Shown: in pieces, positions 8,209-19,842 of the stretch
How the letters are laid out: each line of letters starts with the position of its first letter
Numbering within the stretch: the stretch's first letter is position 1
Origin: JBQLZQ01 sp052168355
GTDB taxonomy: Bacteria; Pseudomonadota; Alphaproteobacteria; DSM-16000; Inquilinaceae
Direction: 5' to 3'
DNA: 26,976 bases
Assembly: GCA_052168355.1 (NCBI GenBank)
Contig: JBQLZQ010000032.1
Coordinates: 1 to 26,976, forward strand
Made by a program: the position numbers and the translations under genes
Notes under the pieces: generated by a model
What the model was told of the DNA's origin: nothing
What the model saw: the letters and a program-made list of their open reading frames with translations, nothing else
Databases searched by the model: none

Positions 8209-8267
8209 TCACGGGGTCGGGGGTCGCCGCCGACCTTGCCTTTCCTGACATGGACCGTGGGGAGACA

Positions 8268-9263
8268 GTGTTGGCCGAAGTGATCGCCGTCGCGCTCAGC
8301 AACCTCGCATCGCCGATGGTGCTGTTTTTCGTCCTCGGTTTTGCCGCGGCGCTGGCCGGGTCGGACCTGGCGGTGCCCGAACCGGTGGCCAAGGCGCTGG
8401 CGCTCTATTTGATGCTCGCGATCGGGTTCAAGGGCGGCGTGGCGTTGAGCCAGCAGGGGTTGGACGCGGGCGTCCTGGCGATGCTGGCGGCCGGCGCGGC
8501 CCTCAGTTTCCTGATGCCGTTCCTGGCCTTTGGCATGCTCAAGGCGACCCGATTGGGGGTGGCGGACGCGGCGGCCGTGGCGGCCCATTACGGGTCCATC
8601 AGCATCGTCACCTTTGTCACCGCCACCGAATTTCTGAAGCTGGTCGATGTCGGCTATGCCGGAACCATGGTCGCGGTGGTCGCGGTGATGGAAACGCCGG
8701 CCATCGTTTCGGGCCTGTGGCTGGCGCGCCGCGCCGGCGGCACGGCGGAGCGGCGGCCCACGCCCCCCGGCGTCAGCCGCGAGCTGGGTCGCGAAATCGC
8801 GCTCAACGGCAGTGTCGTGCTGCTGGTCGGCGCCTTTGTGATCGGCTGGATCTCCGGCGACAAGGGCCTGGCCTCGATCGGGCCGTTCGTCGAGGCGCCG
8901 TTCAAGGGAGTTCTGTGTCTGTTCCTGCTGGACATGGGGCTGGTCGCGGCGCACCGGTTCCGGGATGTCGGCGGGCTGACGGCGCGCCTTCTGGCCTTTG
9001 GCATCGTCATGCCGCTGGTCGGCGCCATGCTGGGCTTGGCTACCGCCCGGCTGCTCGGTCTTGGCCTCGGCGAAACGGCCCTGTTCGGCGTGCTGGCCGG
9101 AAGCGCCTCTTACATCGCGGTGCCGGCCGCCATGCGCCTGGCCCTGCCGGCGGCCAATCCGGCGATCTACCTGACGTTGTCGCTGGCCATCACCTTCCCG
9201 TTCAACCTGACGATCGGCATTCCCGTCTATTTCGCCGTGGCCCGCCTGATCGCACCGGGCTGA
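8268..9263 (+). CDS. sbtA: SbtA-type sodium-dependent bicarbonate permease
   Basis: This inner-membrane protein of about 331 residues has some ten hydrophobic helices in two inverted halves, as in the SbtA Na+/bicarbonate symporter family. Characteristic parts are ASPMVLFFVLGF in helix 1, LMLAIGFKGGVAL in the first half, AHYGSISIVTFVTA, METPAIVSGL and LAGSASYIAVPAAMR in the second half. The start is ambiguous. GTG 8268 or TTG 8271 follow GGGGAG directly, while ATG 8250 is in frame but lacks a ribosome site. The open frame upstream to 7032 is antisense to the LacI gene and not coding. The pairing with the PII-like gene 30 bp downstream strongly supports the SbtA call over a generic permease. 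Transport of bicarbonate itself has not been shown for most non-cyanobacterial members. Confidence 0.88.
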   Translation: MLAEVIAVALSNLASPMVLFFVLGFAAALAGSDLAVPEPVAKALALYLMLAIGFKGGVALSQQGLDAGVLAMLAAGAALSFLMPFLAFGMLKATRLGVADAAAVAAHYGSISIVTFVTATEFLKLVDVGYAGTMVAVVAVMETPAIVSGLWLARRAGGTAERRPTPPGVSRELGREIALNGSVVLLVGAFVIGWISGDKGLASIGPFVEAPFKGVLCLFLLDMGLVAAHRFRDVGGLTARLLAFGIVMPLVGAMLGLATARLLGLGLGETALFGVLAGSASYIAVPAAMRLALPAANPAIYLTLSLAITFPFNLTIGIPVYFAVARLIAPG

Positions 9264-9293
9264 CGGCGGTGCGCGCCGATAAATGAGGACAGC

Positions 9294-9602
9294 ATGGAAA
9301 CCTATCGGAAAAAGAAGCTAGAGATCATTCTGGAGGAACCGGTGCTGCGCACCGCCCTGGCAGTGATCGACCGGTTGGGCGCGACCGGGTATACGGTGTT
9401 GCCCAGCCTGGCGGGGAAGGGGCGCGACGGCGCCTGGCGGGAAGCCCATGTGGGCGGCGGCGTCAACCGGGTGATGGTCATCGTCATCGCCGAGGAAAAC
9501 CTGGCCCGGTCTCTGCTGGAAGAGGTTCACATCGCGCTGCGGGACTATACGGCCATCGTTTATCTGTCGGATGTCGAGGTCGTCCGGGTCGAGCATTTCT
9601 GA
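9294..9602 (+). CDS. sbtB: SbtB-like PII-family regulatory protein
   Basis: This 102-residue protein has the PII ferredoxin-like pattern: a strand (KKLEIILE), a helix, a strand with GYTVLPSLAGKGRDG, a flexible T-loop at about 43-56, then MVIVI, a helix and a last strand (AIVYLSDVEVVRVEHF). It lacks the uridylylated tyrosine context of GlnB/GlnK. It matches SbtB proteins, trimers that bind adenine nucleotides including cAMP and gate SbtA at the membrane. It ends without the cysteine-containing C-terminal loop seen in some cyanobacterial SbtB. Its position 30 bp after the permease gene fits a co-transcribed regulator-transporter pair. ATG 9294 has GAGGACAG upstream. Confidence 0.88.
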   Translation: METYRKKKLEIILEEPVLRTALAVIDRLGATGYTVLPSLAGKGRDGAWREAHVGGGVNRVMVIVIAEENLARSLLEEVHIALRDYTAIVYLSDVEVVRVEHF

Positions 9603-9689
9603 AATTGGCCCGTTCCGGTGTCGAATCGATTGAAAAAGTCGGCGCGTGCCCCCACCCTATTTCATCGACCGGGTTTGAGGGCGGAGGCG

Positions 9690-9714
9690 ATGCGCGGCCT
9701 GTGGGTGGATCGGT

Positions 9715-9731
<17 letters not shown>
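9690..9731 (+). other. 13-codon upstream frame overlapping the mrpA start
   Basis: An ATG at 9690, two bases after GCGGAGG, opens a 13-codon frame (MRGLWVDRFGYCE) that stops with TAA at 9729-9731, inside mrpA. The mrpA TTG start at 9715 lies within it in another frame. This could give translational coupling or attenuation of mrpA. It may equally be chance, because the frame is short. Confidence 0.25.
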
Positions 9732-11991
<2,260 letters not shown>

Positions 11992-11992
11992 C

Positions 11993-12409
11993 ATGGAATC
12001 CCTGATCCTGCGCACCGCGACACGGCTGCTGACCGGACTGATGCTGGTCCTGTCCCTGTTCCTGCTGTGGCGCGGCCACAACGAGCCCGGCGGCGGGTTT
12101 ATCGGCAGCCTGGTCGCGGCGACGGCGTTCGCGCTTTATGCCATCGCCTTTGGCGCCGCCGAGGTGCGGCGGGCGTTGCGGATCGATCCGCGCCTGATCG
12201 CGGCGTCCGGATTGGCGGTGGCGGTGGTGGCGGGGTTGCTGGGCTCGTTCGCCGGCCGGCCGTTTCTGACCGGCCTGTGGAACAAGGTGCCGCTCGACGG
12301 CGGCGGGTACCTGCCGCTGGGGTCGCCGTTGCTGTTCGATGTCGGCGTCTATCTGGTGGTGGTCGGGGCTGTGCTGACCCTGATTTTGGCCCTGGAAGAA
12401 GAAGGGTAG
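11993..12409 (+). CDS. mrpB: Mrp Na+/H+ antiporter subunit B
   Basis: This 138-residue membrane subunit has four predicted helices. It carries the MnhB signature WRGHNEPGGGFIGSLVAATAF near residue 25 and a late GSPLLFDVGVYLVVVG helix. It is required for the assembled hetero-oligomeric antiporter rather than being a transporter alone. ATG 11993 lies one base after the mrpA stop, with AAGGAGG about 9 nt upstream inside the end of mrpA, so translation is probably coupled. In many alphaproteobacteria A and B are fused into one protein; here they are separate genes, which is the seven-gene arrangement of group 1 Mrp operons. Confidence 0.94.
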   Translation: MESLILRTATRLLTGLMLVLSLFLLWRGHNEPGGGFIGSLVAATAFALYAIAFGAAEVRRALRIDPRLIAASGLAVAVVAGLLGSFAGRPFLTGLWNKVPLDGGGYLPLGSPLLFDVGVYLVVVGAVLTLILALEEEG

Positions 12410-12419
12410 GGGCGCCGCC

Positions 12420-12830
12420 ATGGAAACGATCGTCGCCGTCCTGGTCGGCGTGCTGCTGGCCGCCGCCGTATACATGATGCTCGGCCGCAACCTGGTGAAG
12501 TTCCTGTTCGGGCTGATGCTGCTCAGCAACGGGGCCAACCTGCTGATCTTCGCCAGCGGGCGGCTGACCTGGGCGGCGCCGGCGCTGATTGACGATGGAC
12601 TGGTGGTCTTGAGCGGCCCGGCCGGCAACTCCCTGCCGCAGGCGTTGATCCTGACCGCCATCGTCATCGGCTTTGGTCTTCTGGCCTTTGCCATGGTGCT
12701 GGCCTACCGCGCCCATCAGGAGCTGGGCACGGTCGATACCGACCGCATGCGGGTGGCCGAGCCGGAGGTCGACGATCAGGCGACCGGGCAAGCGGCCGGC
12801 CAGACAAACGACCGGCCGGGCGGATCATGA
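12420..12830 (+). CDS. mrpC: Mrp Na+/H+ antiporter subunit C
   Basis: This 136-residue membrane subunit has three helices and is homologous to NuoK of complex I. The family pattern GLMLLSNGANLLIFASGR in the middle helix and NSLPQALILTAIVIGFG in the last helix are clear. A hydrophilic tail of about 30 residues (rich in Asp, Gln and Gly) extends beyond the usual end and is likely cytoplasmic. The start is 10 nt after the mrpB stop. The last four bases (ATGA) overlap the start of mrpD, which couples their translation. Confidence 0.94.
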   Translation: METIVAVLVGVLLAAAVYMMLGRNLVKFLFGLMLLSNGANLLIFASGRLTWAAPALIDDGLVVLSGPAGNSLPQALILTAIVIGFGLLAFAMVLAYRAHQELGTVDTDRMRVAEPEVDDQATGQAAGQTNDRPGGS

Positions 12831-14329
12831 GCATGCTGCTGATCCTGCCCATCCTGATCCCGATGGTGACCGGGATTCTGGGCCTGGCGACCGGTGCCGC
12901 GCCGGCGGTGCAGCGGGCGATCGGTATTGCCGGCATGGCCGGGCTGCTGGCATCCGGGATCGCCCTGCTGATCGAAGTGCTGGACAGCGGCGTCGTGGCG
13001 GCGCAGATGGGCGACTGGCCGGCCCCGTTCGGGATCACGCTGGTGGCCGACCGGTTGAGCGCTGCGATGGTCGTCATCGCCGGGATCATCGGTCTGGCCA
13101 CCGCGATCTACGCCGTGTGCGACATCGACCAGCGCCGCAGCCAGTTCGGGTTTCAGCCGTTGCTGCAGATGCTGCTGGTCGGGGTGTGCGGCGCTTTCCT
13201 GACCGGAGACCTGTTCAACCTCTATGTTTGGTTCGAGGTCATGCTGATCGCCTCGTTCGGTCTCCTGGTGCTGGGCGGCAGCCGCGAACAGCTCGACGGC
13301 GCGGTCAAATACGTGGCCATCAACCTGATCTCGACCGTGCTGTTCCTCAGCGGCATCGGCCTGCTCTACGGCATGACCGGCACCCTCAACATGGCCGATC
13401 TGCACGGCGCGGTGCGGGAGGTGGAAAACCAGGGGCTGGTGACCACGGTGGCGGTGATGTTCATCGTCGCCTTTGGCATCAAGTCGGCGGTGTTCCCGCT
13501 GTTCTTCTGGCTGCCCGCGTCCTATCACACGCCGCCGGTGGCGGTGTCCGCCATCTTCGCCGGTCTGTTGACCAAGGTTGGGGTCTACGCCCTGATCCGG
13601 GTGTTCACCCTGATCTTCAGCACCGATGTCGGCTACACCCACACGCTGCTGCTGTGGATCGCCGGCGCGACCATGATCACCGGGGTGCTGGGGGCGGCGG
13701 CGCAGAACGACATCCGCCGCATCCTGTCGTTCCACATCGTCAGCCAGATCGGATACATGGTCATGGGGCTGGCGCTTTATACGCCACTGGCCCTGGCCGG
13801 CGCCGTTTTCTACGTCATTCACCACATCATCGTGAAGGCCAACCTGTTCCTGGTGGGCGGCGTGGCCAATCGGCTGGGCGGCTCCTTCGCGCTGGAGCGG
13901 ATCGGCGGTCTCTACCGGGCCAGTCCGCTGCTGGCCGTTCTGTTCCTGATCCCTGCCTTCTCCCTGGCCGGGTTTCCGCCCCTGTCGGGGTTCTGGGCCA
14001 AGCTGGTGCTGATCCGCGCGGGGTTGGAGGCGCAGCACTACGTGATCGTGGCGGTGGCGCTGGTCGTCGGTCTGCTGACCATCTATTCGATGACCAAGAT
14101 CTGGGGCCAGGCTTTCTGGAAGCCGGCCCCGGCCGATGCCGAGCCGCTGTCCGTCGATTTTGCCCGGCCCGGGACGTGGTGGCTGATCCTGCCGGTTGCC
14201 GGACTGGCCCTGCTGACGGTCGTCATCGGGCTGATGCCCGAGCCGTTCGTGGCGTTCGCGACCCGCGCGGCGGAGGACCTGCTGGACCCGACGGCCTATA
14301 TCGATGCGGTTCTTGGAGGGGCGCCATGA
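12827..14329 (+). CDS. mrpD: Mrp Na+/H+ antiporter subunit D
   Basis: This 500-residue membrane subunit, homologous to NuoM/NuoN, forms the second proton-antiporter-like channel of the complex. The functional residues fall at the same numbers I recall for Bacillus MrpD: Glu137 in YVWFEVMLIAS and Lys219 in GIKSAVFPLFFWLP. Further family patterns are the broken-helix region LAGFPPLSGFWAK and FHIVSQIGYMVMGLA. The ATG start overlaps the mrpC stop in an ATGA, and its own stop overlaps mrpE the same way. Length and residues suggest an intact, working subunit. Confidence 0.95.
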   Translation: MSMLLILPILIPMVTGILGLATGAAPAVQRAIGIAGMAGLLASGIALLIEVLDSGVVAAQMGDWPAPFGITLVADRLSAAMVVIAGIIGLATAIYAVCDIDQRRSQFGFQPLLQMLLVGVCGAFLTGDLFNLYVWFEVMLIASFGLLVLGGSREQLDGAVKYVAINLISTVLFLSGIGLLYGMTGTLNMADLHGAVREVENQGLVTTVAVMFIVAFGIKSAVFPLFFWLPASYHTPPVAVSAIFAGLLTKVGVYALIRVFTLIFSTDVGYTHTLLLWIAGATMITGVLGAAAQNDIRRILSFHIVSQIGYMVMGLALYTPLALAGAVFYVIHHIIVKANLFLVGGVANRLGGSFALERIGGLYRASPLLAVLFLIPAFSLAGFPPLSGFWAKLVLIRAGLEAQHYVIVAVALVVGLLTIYSMTKIWGQAFWKPAPADAEPLSVDFARPGTWWLILPVAGLALLTVVIGLMPEPFVAFATRAAEDLLDPTAYIDAVLGGAP

Positions 14330-14799
14330 ACCTGTTTGTGCTGAACATCGTTCTGGCCTTTGGATGGGCCGCGGTCAGCGGCGATTTCAGCCTGAGCGGG
14401 CTGGCCGCCGGTTTTGTGCTGGGTTATCTGGCCCTGTGGATGACCCGCCCGCTGTACGGCGAGACCCGGTACTTCGAACGAACGTCGCGCACGGCGCGGC
14501 TGATCGGCTTTTTTCTCTACGAGCTGGTCGTGTCGGGCGTGCGGGTGGCCTGGGACGTGGTGACGCCGCCGCTGCTCAGCCGTCCCGGCATCATCGCCGT
14601 GCCGCTGGACGCCGAGACCGATGTCGAGATCGTGGCCCTGGCCAACCTGATCAGCCTGACACCGGGCACGCTCAGCCTCGATCTGTCGCCGGATCGTCGC
14701 ATTCTGTATGTCCATGTGATGTTTCTGGACGACCCGGATGCGGAGCGTAAGGCCATCAAGGACGGTATGGAGCGGCGGCTTCTGGAGGTGATGCGATGA
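14326..14799 (+). CDS. mrpE: Mrp Na+/H+ antiporter subunit E
   Basis: This 157-residue subunit has two or three N-terminal membrane helices followed by a soluble domain. The MnhE pattern is seen in FFLYELVVSGVRVAWDVV at about residues 65-85 and LANLISLTPGTLSLDLSPDR at about 105-125, ending with a short charged helix. It begins in the ATGA overlap with mrpD and ends in an ATGA overlap with mrpF. The open frame continues upstream to 12673, but that part is mrpC/mrpD in another frame and not used. Confidence 0.94.
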   Translation: MNLFVLNIVLAFGWAAVSGDFSLSGLAAGFVLGYLALWMTRPLYGETRYFERTSRTARLIGFFLYELVVSGVRVAWDVVTPPLLSRPGIIAVPLDAETDVEIVALANLISLTPGTLSLDLSPDRRILYVHVMFLDDPDAERKAIKDGMERRLLEVMR

Positions 14800-15122
14800 C
14801 CGGTTGGGAGGAACCGTCGGGACTTTTGGGATGGGCGACGGCGATATCCCTGGTGCTGCTGGCGGTGGCCATGGCGCTCTCCTTTGTGCGGCTGGCCCTG
14901 GGGCCGACCCTGCCCGACAGGGTCGTGGCGCTCGACCTGATCGCGATTTTGGCGGTCGGCTTTCTGGGGATCTTCGCCATCGCGGCGGGCGAAAGGGCGT
15001 TTTTGGACGTGGCCGTCATCCTGGCCCTGGTCGCCTTTCTGGGGACCGTCGCGTTTGCCCGCTACGCGGAAAGGCGGGCGGCCGGCGAAGGGGCAAGCGA
15101 CAGGGGGCCGGGCGATGAGTAA
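14796..15122 (+). CDS. mrpF: Mrp Na+/H+ antiporter subunit F
   Basis: This 108-residue membrane subunit has three helices. It carries the MnhF pattern FVRLALGPTLPDRVVALDLI after helix 1; the conserved Asp-Arg and Asp in this stretch are typical. The charged tail after LGTVAFARYAERR is cytoplasmic and somewhat longer than usual. Its start overlaps the mrpE stop (ATGA), and mrpG begins 24 bp after its stop. Confidence 0.93.
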   Translation: MTGWEEPSGLLGWATAISLVLLAVAMALSFVRLALGPTLPDRVVALDLIAILAVGFLGIFAIAAGERAFLDVAVILALVAFLGTVAFARYAERRAAGEGASDRGPGDE

Positions 15123-15146
15123 CAAATCGGCGGCGGGCGGCGGTCC

Positions 15147-15539
15147 ATGGGCACGATAGTCATCTCGGTATTGCTGATCGCCGGCGCCGCCTTTGCGATG
15201 ATCGCGGCGGTCGGCGCCCTTCGCATGCCCGACACGCTGCTGCGCATGCACGCCTCGACCAAGGCCGGAACCCTGGGCGTTGGCCTGATGCTGGCCGCCG
15301 TCGCGGTGCATTTCAGCGACATCGGCACGGTGTCAAGGGCCGTGGCCACCATCGTCTTTCTGCTGATCACCGCGCCGGTCGCCGCCCATGTCATCGGCCG
15401 CGCGTCCTACAGAATGGGGGTGGCGTTCAGACCGCGTTATCGGGTGGATGAATTGGCCGAGATCGCGCCCCAGTCCCGAAGCGTCAAAATGCGGCGTCAG
15501 ACCGCCGCGTCGGAACGCAAGCCCGACCGCCGGGACTGA
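15147..15539 (+). CDS. mrpG: Mrp Na+/H+ antiporter subunit G
   Basis: This 130-residue membrane subunit has three helices. The MnhG family pattern AAVGALRMPDTLLRMHASTKAGTLG spans about residues 22-46, followed by LITAPVAAHVIGRASYRMG. The last 35 residues form a basic hydrophilic tail that is longer than in many homologues. ATG 15147 has only a weak GGCGG site. It is the last gene of the operon, and a small GC hairpin follows its stop codon. Its final 43 bases overlap a possible small opposite-strand gene. Confidence 0.93.
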   Translation: MGTIVISVLLIAGAAFAMIAAVGALRMPDTLLRMHASTKAGTLGVGLMLAAVAVHFSDIGTVSRAVATIVFLLITAPVAAHVIGRASYRMGVAFRPRYRVDELAEIAPQSRSVKMRRQTAASERKPDRRD

Positions 15540-15688
15540 GCCCGGCTGGAAGCCGGCGTCGCCAGGGGCTGGCTGCGGGTGGGGCGCCGCGGGCGGTAGC
15601 GTCGGCGACTGCTGTTGGTGGCGATGACGGCGTAGATCAGGCCGACAAGAATGACGGCGGCAACGATGATGCTGGGGTCGACAACCAA
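15497..15688 (-). CDS. possible small single-helix membrane protein
   Basis: This 63-codon frame begins at TTG 15688, with GAGGG about 10 nt upstream and an in-frame stop just before that, so no other start is possible. It encodes VVDPSIIVAAVILVGLIYAVIA, a good membrane helix, followed directly by a very basic tail (SSRRRYRPRRPTRSQP), the layout of a bitopic small protein with a cytoplasmic tail. I know no family for it. It overlaps the 3' end of mrpG by 43 bp on the opposite strand. Without it, 15540-15912 would be a 373-bp gap holding only two small hairpins. The stretch 15689-15912 shows nothing else I can call. Confidence 0.4.
   Translation of the reverse strand: MVVDPSIIVAAVILVGLIYAVIATNSSRRRYRPRRPTRSQPLATPASSRAQSRRSGLRSDAAV
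15542..15556 (+). terminator. GC hairpin after mrpG
   Basis: Three bases after the mrpG stop, CCGGCT and AGCCGG pair perfectly around a GGA loop. There is no T-run, so it may slow or stabilise the transcript end rather than be a standard terminator. It also lies inside the possible small minus-strand gene. Confidence 0.25.
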
Positions 15689-15713
15689 GAGAGCACACCC
15701 TCAAGACAATGAC

Positions 15714-15730
15714 AGGCCGGCTTTCGGCCT
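15714..15730. terminator. small hairpin in the gap between mrp and yej operons
   Basis: AGGCCG and CGGCCT pair perfectly over six bases around GCTTT. It lies between the convergent mrp and yej operons, where a bidirectional terminator would be expected, but no T-run follows on either strand. Confidence 0.25.
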
Positions 15731-15912
15731 ATTGATGGGATCGGATTTCGCCGGGTCGGCCTTAGCTCGCGCCCGTTCTTATTGGCGTTAACCGAACGAG
15801 GCGAAATATAGGCGCGACGGGGCGCGGCCGGCAAGGAGGCAACCCATGCAATTCGCGCAGATCGGAGGAACGAGCCATGCAATGGCCGCAATCCGCCTCG
15901 AATCAGGGGGGC

Positions 15913-17555
<1,643 letters not shown>

Positions 17556-17559
<4 letters not shown>

Positions 17560-18683
17560 TGAGCGGCCGCCTTTGTTGCCGGGTCGGCGGCGGCCGTGCC
17601 GGCCAGACCGGCGCTGCGGGCCGGGGCGCCCAAGGCCTTGCGCGGATCGAAGGCGTCGCGCACCGCCTCGCCGACAAAGACCAGCAGGCTCAACATGATG
17701 GCGATGGTGAAGAAGCCGGTGAAACCCAGCCACGGGGCTTGCAGGTTGGACTTGCCCTGTTGCAGCAGCTCGCCCAGCGAAGGCGAACCGGGTGGCAACC
17801 CGAAACCCAGGAAGTCGAGACTGGTCAGCGTGGTGATCGACCCGTTCATGATGAACGGCATGAAGGTGATGGTGGCGACCATGGCGTTGGGCAGGACGTG
17901 CCGGAACATTATCATGCCGTTCGACAGGCCCAAGGCGCGGGCGGCGCGGACATAGTCGAAATTCCGGGCCCGCAGGAATTCCGCGCGGACCACCCCGACC
18001 AGCGCCATCCAGCTGAACAGCAGCATCAGGATCAGCAGCGGCCAGAACCCGGGCGTGATCACGCTGGCCATAATGATCAGCAGGTACAGGGTCGGCATGC
18101 TCGACCAGATTTCCATGAAGCGCTGGAACAACAGGTCGAGCAGGCCGCCGAAATAGCCCTGCACCGCGCCGGCCGCGACGCCGATCAGCGAGCTGAAGAT
18201 CGTCAGCGTCAGCCCGAACAGGACCGAAATACGGAACCCATAGATGATCCGGGCAACGACGTCGCGCGCCTGGTCGTCGGTGCCCAGCCAATTCTGCGCC
18301 GATGGCGGGGCGGGCGCCGGCTGGTTCAGGTTGAAGTTGATGGTGTTGTAGGAAAACGGGATCAGCGGCCACACCATCCAGCCCTTCTCGCGGATCAGGT
18401 CCTGGACGAACGGGTCGCGGTAGTCGGCCGTTGTCTCGAACTCTCCGTCGAAGGCTGTTTCCGGGTAGTCGACCAGCACGGGGAAATAGAATGCGCCGTC
18501 GTAACGCACCAGAAGCGGCCGGTCGTTGGCGATGAACTCCGCGAACAGGGTCACGACGAAGAGCACCAGAAAGATCCAGAAGGACCAATAGCCACGGCGG
18601 TTGGCGCGGAAATTGTGCAGCCGCCGCCTGGTGATGGGGGAGAGCTTGAGGCCCGGCACCCGATCCTCTGTCGCGGCGGTCAT
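17556..18683 (-). CDS. yejE: YejE-type ABC importer permease
   Basis: This 375-residue inner-membrane protein is the second permease of the peptide/microcin-type Yej importer. A basic N-terminus (SPITRRRLHNFRANRRGYWS) precedes helix 1. Then comes a periplasmic region of about 80 residues with the family motif NWLGTDDQARDVVARIIYG, followed by five helices. The ATPase-docking loop (EAA-like) is visible as VRAARALGLSNGMIMFRHVLPN. The start is 7 nt after the yejB stop, and the end overlaps yejF by four bases. The alanine-rich C-terminal 25 residues look like a disordered extension. Confidence 0.94.
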
Positions 18684-18690
18684 GACGGTG

Positions 18691-19800
18691 TCATACCTGG
18701 CGCGCCTCGAAATCGATGCGCGGATCGATGACCGTGTACATGACGTCGCCGATCAGCCCCATGATCAGGCCAAGCAGGGAAAAGACGAACAGCGTCCCGA
18801 ACATCACCGGATAGTCACGGTTGATCGCCGCCTCGAACCCCAGCAACCCCAGCCCGTCGAGCGAGAAGATCACCTCGATCAGCATGCTGCCGGTGAACAG
18901 AACGCCGACGAAGGCGGCCGGAAAACCGGCGACGACGATCAGCATGGCGTTGCGGAACACGTGTCCGTACAGCACGCGCCGCTCGCCCAGGCCCTTGGCC
19001 CTGGCGGTCATGACATAGAGCTTGCCGATCTCGTCCAGGAACGAGTTCTTGGTCAGCATGGTCAGCGTGGCGAAACCGCCGACCACCATGGCCGTGATCG
19101 GCAGCGCGATATGGTGAAAATAGTCCAGGATCTGGAGATGCCAGGGCAGGTCGCCCCAATTGTCGGAGACCAGGCCGCGCAGCGGGAACCAGGAGAAGTA
19201 ACGGCCGCCCGCGAACACCACGATCAGCAGAACCGCGAACAGGAACCCTGGAATGGCGTAGCCGACAATGATCGCCCCGCTGGTCCAGACATCGAACGGC
19301 GACCCGTCGCGGATCGCCTTCTTGATGCCCAGCGGAATGGAGATGAGATAGACCAGCAGCGTCGTCCACAGACCCAGGGAGATCGACACCGGCATCTTTT
19401 CGATCACCAGATCGACGACCGGCACGTCACGGAAATAGCTCTCGCCGAAATCGAAACGGACGTAATTCCCCATCATCAGCAGGAAGCGTTCCAGCGGTGG
19501 CTTGTCGAACCCGAACATGCGCTCGATCTCGGCGATGAATTCCGGGTCAAGGCCCTGGGCGCCGCGGTACCGGCTGGTGGCGTCGGCGTCCAGCGTGCTG
19601 GTGGTGGTGCCCTGCTCGAAATCGCCGCTGGCTGAGCCGGAGAAGCGGGCCGTCGCCTCGGTCGCCGTGCCCTGGACACGGGCCAGCATCTGTTCGACCG
19701 GTCCGCCCGGCGCGAACTGGATGACGACGAAGTTCAGCACCATGATGCCGAACAGGGTCGGCACGATCAGCAACAGGCGGCGGAGGATATAGGCGCCCAC
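18691..19800 (-). CDS. yejB: YejB-type ABC importer permease
   Basis: This 369-residue inner-membrane protein is the first permease of the importer. It begins GAYILRRLLLIVPTLFGIMVLNF, which is typical of oligopeptide permeases of the DppB/YejB type, followed by FAPGGPVEQ. A long periplasmic insertion of about 65 residues after that is characteristic of YejB. Five more helices follow, with an EAA-like docking loop (MTARAKGLGERRVLYGHVFRNA). The start codon is GTG 19800, with a GGGATAG stretch some 8-15 nt upstream. It lies 42 bp after the second binding-protein gene. Confidence 0.94.
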   Translation of the reverse strand: MGAYILRRLLLIVPTLFGIMVLNFVVIQFAPGGPVEQMLARVQGTATEATARFSGSASGDFEQGTTTSTLDADATSRYRGAQGLDPEFIAEIERMFGFDKPPLERFLLMMGNYVRFDFGESYFRDVPVVDLVIEKMPVSISLGLWTTLLVYLISIPLGIKKAIRDGSPFDVWTSGAIIVGYAIPGFLFAVLLIVVFAGGRYFSWFPLRGLVSDNWGDLPWHLQILDYFHHIALPITAMVVGGFATLTMLTKNSFLDEIGKLYVMTARAKGLGERRVLYGHVFRNAMLIVVAGFPAAFVGVLFTGSMLIEVIFSLDGLGLLGFEAAINRDYPVMFGTLFVFSLLGLIMGLIGDVMYTVIDPRIDFEARQV

Positions 19801-19842
19801 GCCGGCTCTATCCCGCGCTCATGACCGACACGTCCGGCCGGG

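Noticed and set aside
7032..8249. Long upstream extension of the sbtA frame
   Set aside because: It is antisense to the LacI gene; homology to SbtA begins only after about 8268 and a ribosome site lies there.
9630..9664. Possible promoter between sbtB and mrpA (TTGAAA and TATTTC)
   Set aside because: The spacing is about 22 bp, too long for a usual sigma70 promoter, and no better pair was found. Co-transcription from the sbtA promoter remains possible.
12673..14325. Long upstream extension of the mrpE frame
   Set aside because: It runs through mrpC and mrpD in another frame with low-complexity Arg/Gly composition. MrpE homology begins at the ATG in the ATGA overlap at 14326.
17560..18588. 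Extension of the yejF frame through yejE
   Set aside because: The extra residues are yejE read in another frame. The ABC cassette begins right after ATG 17559.
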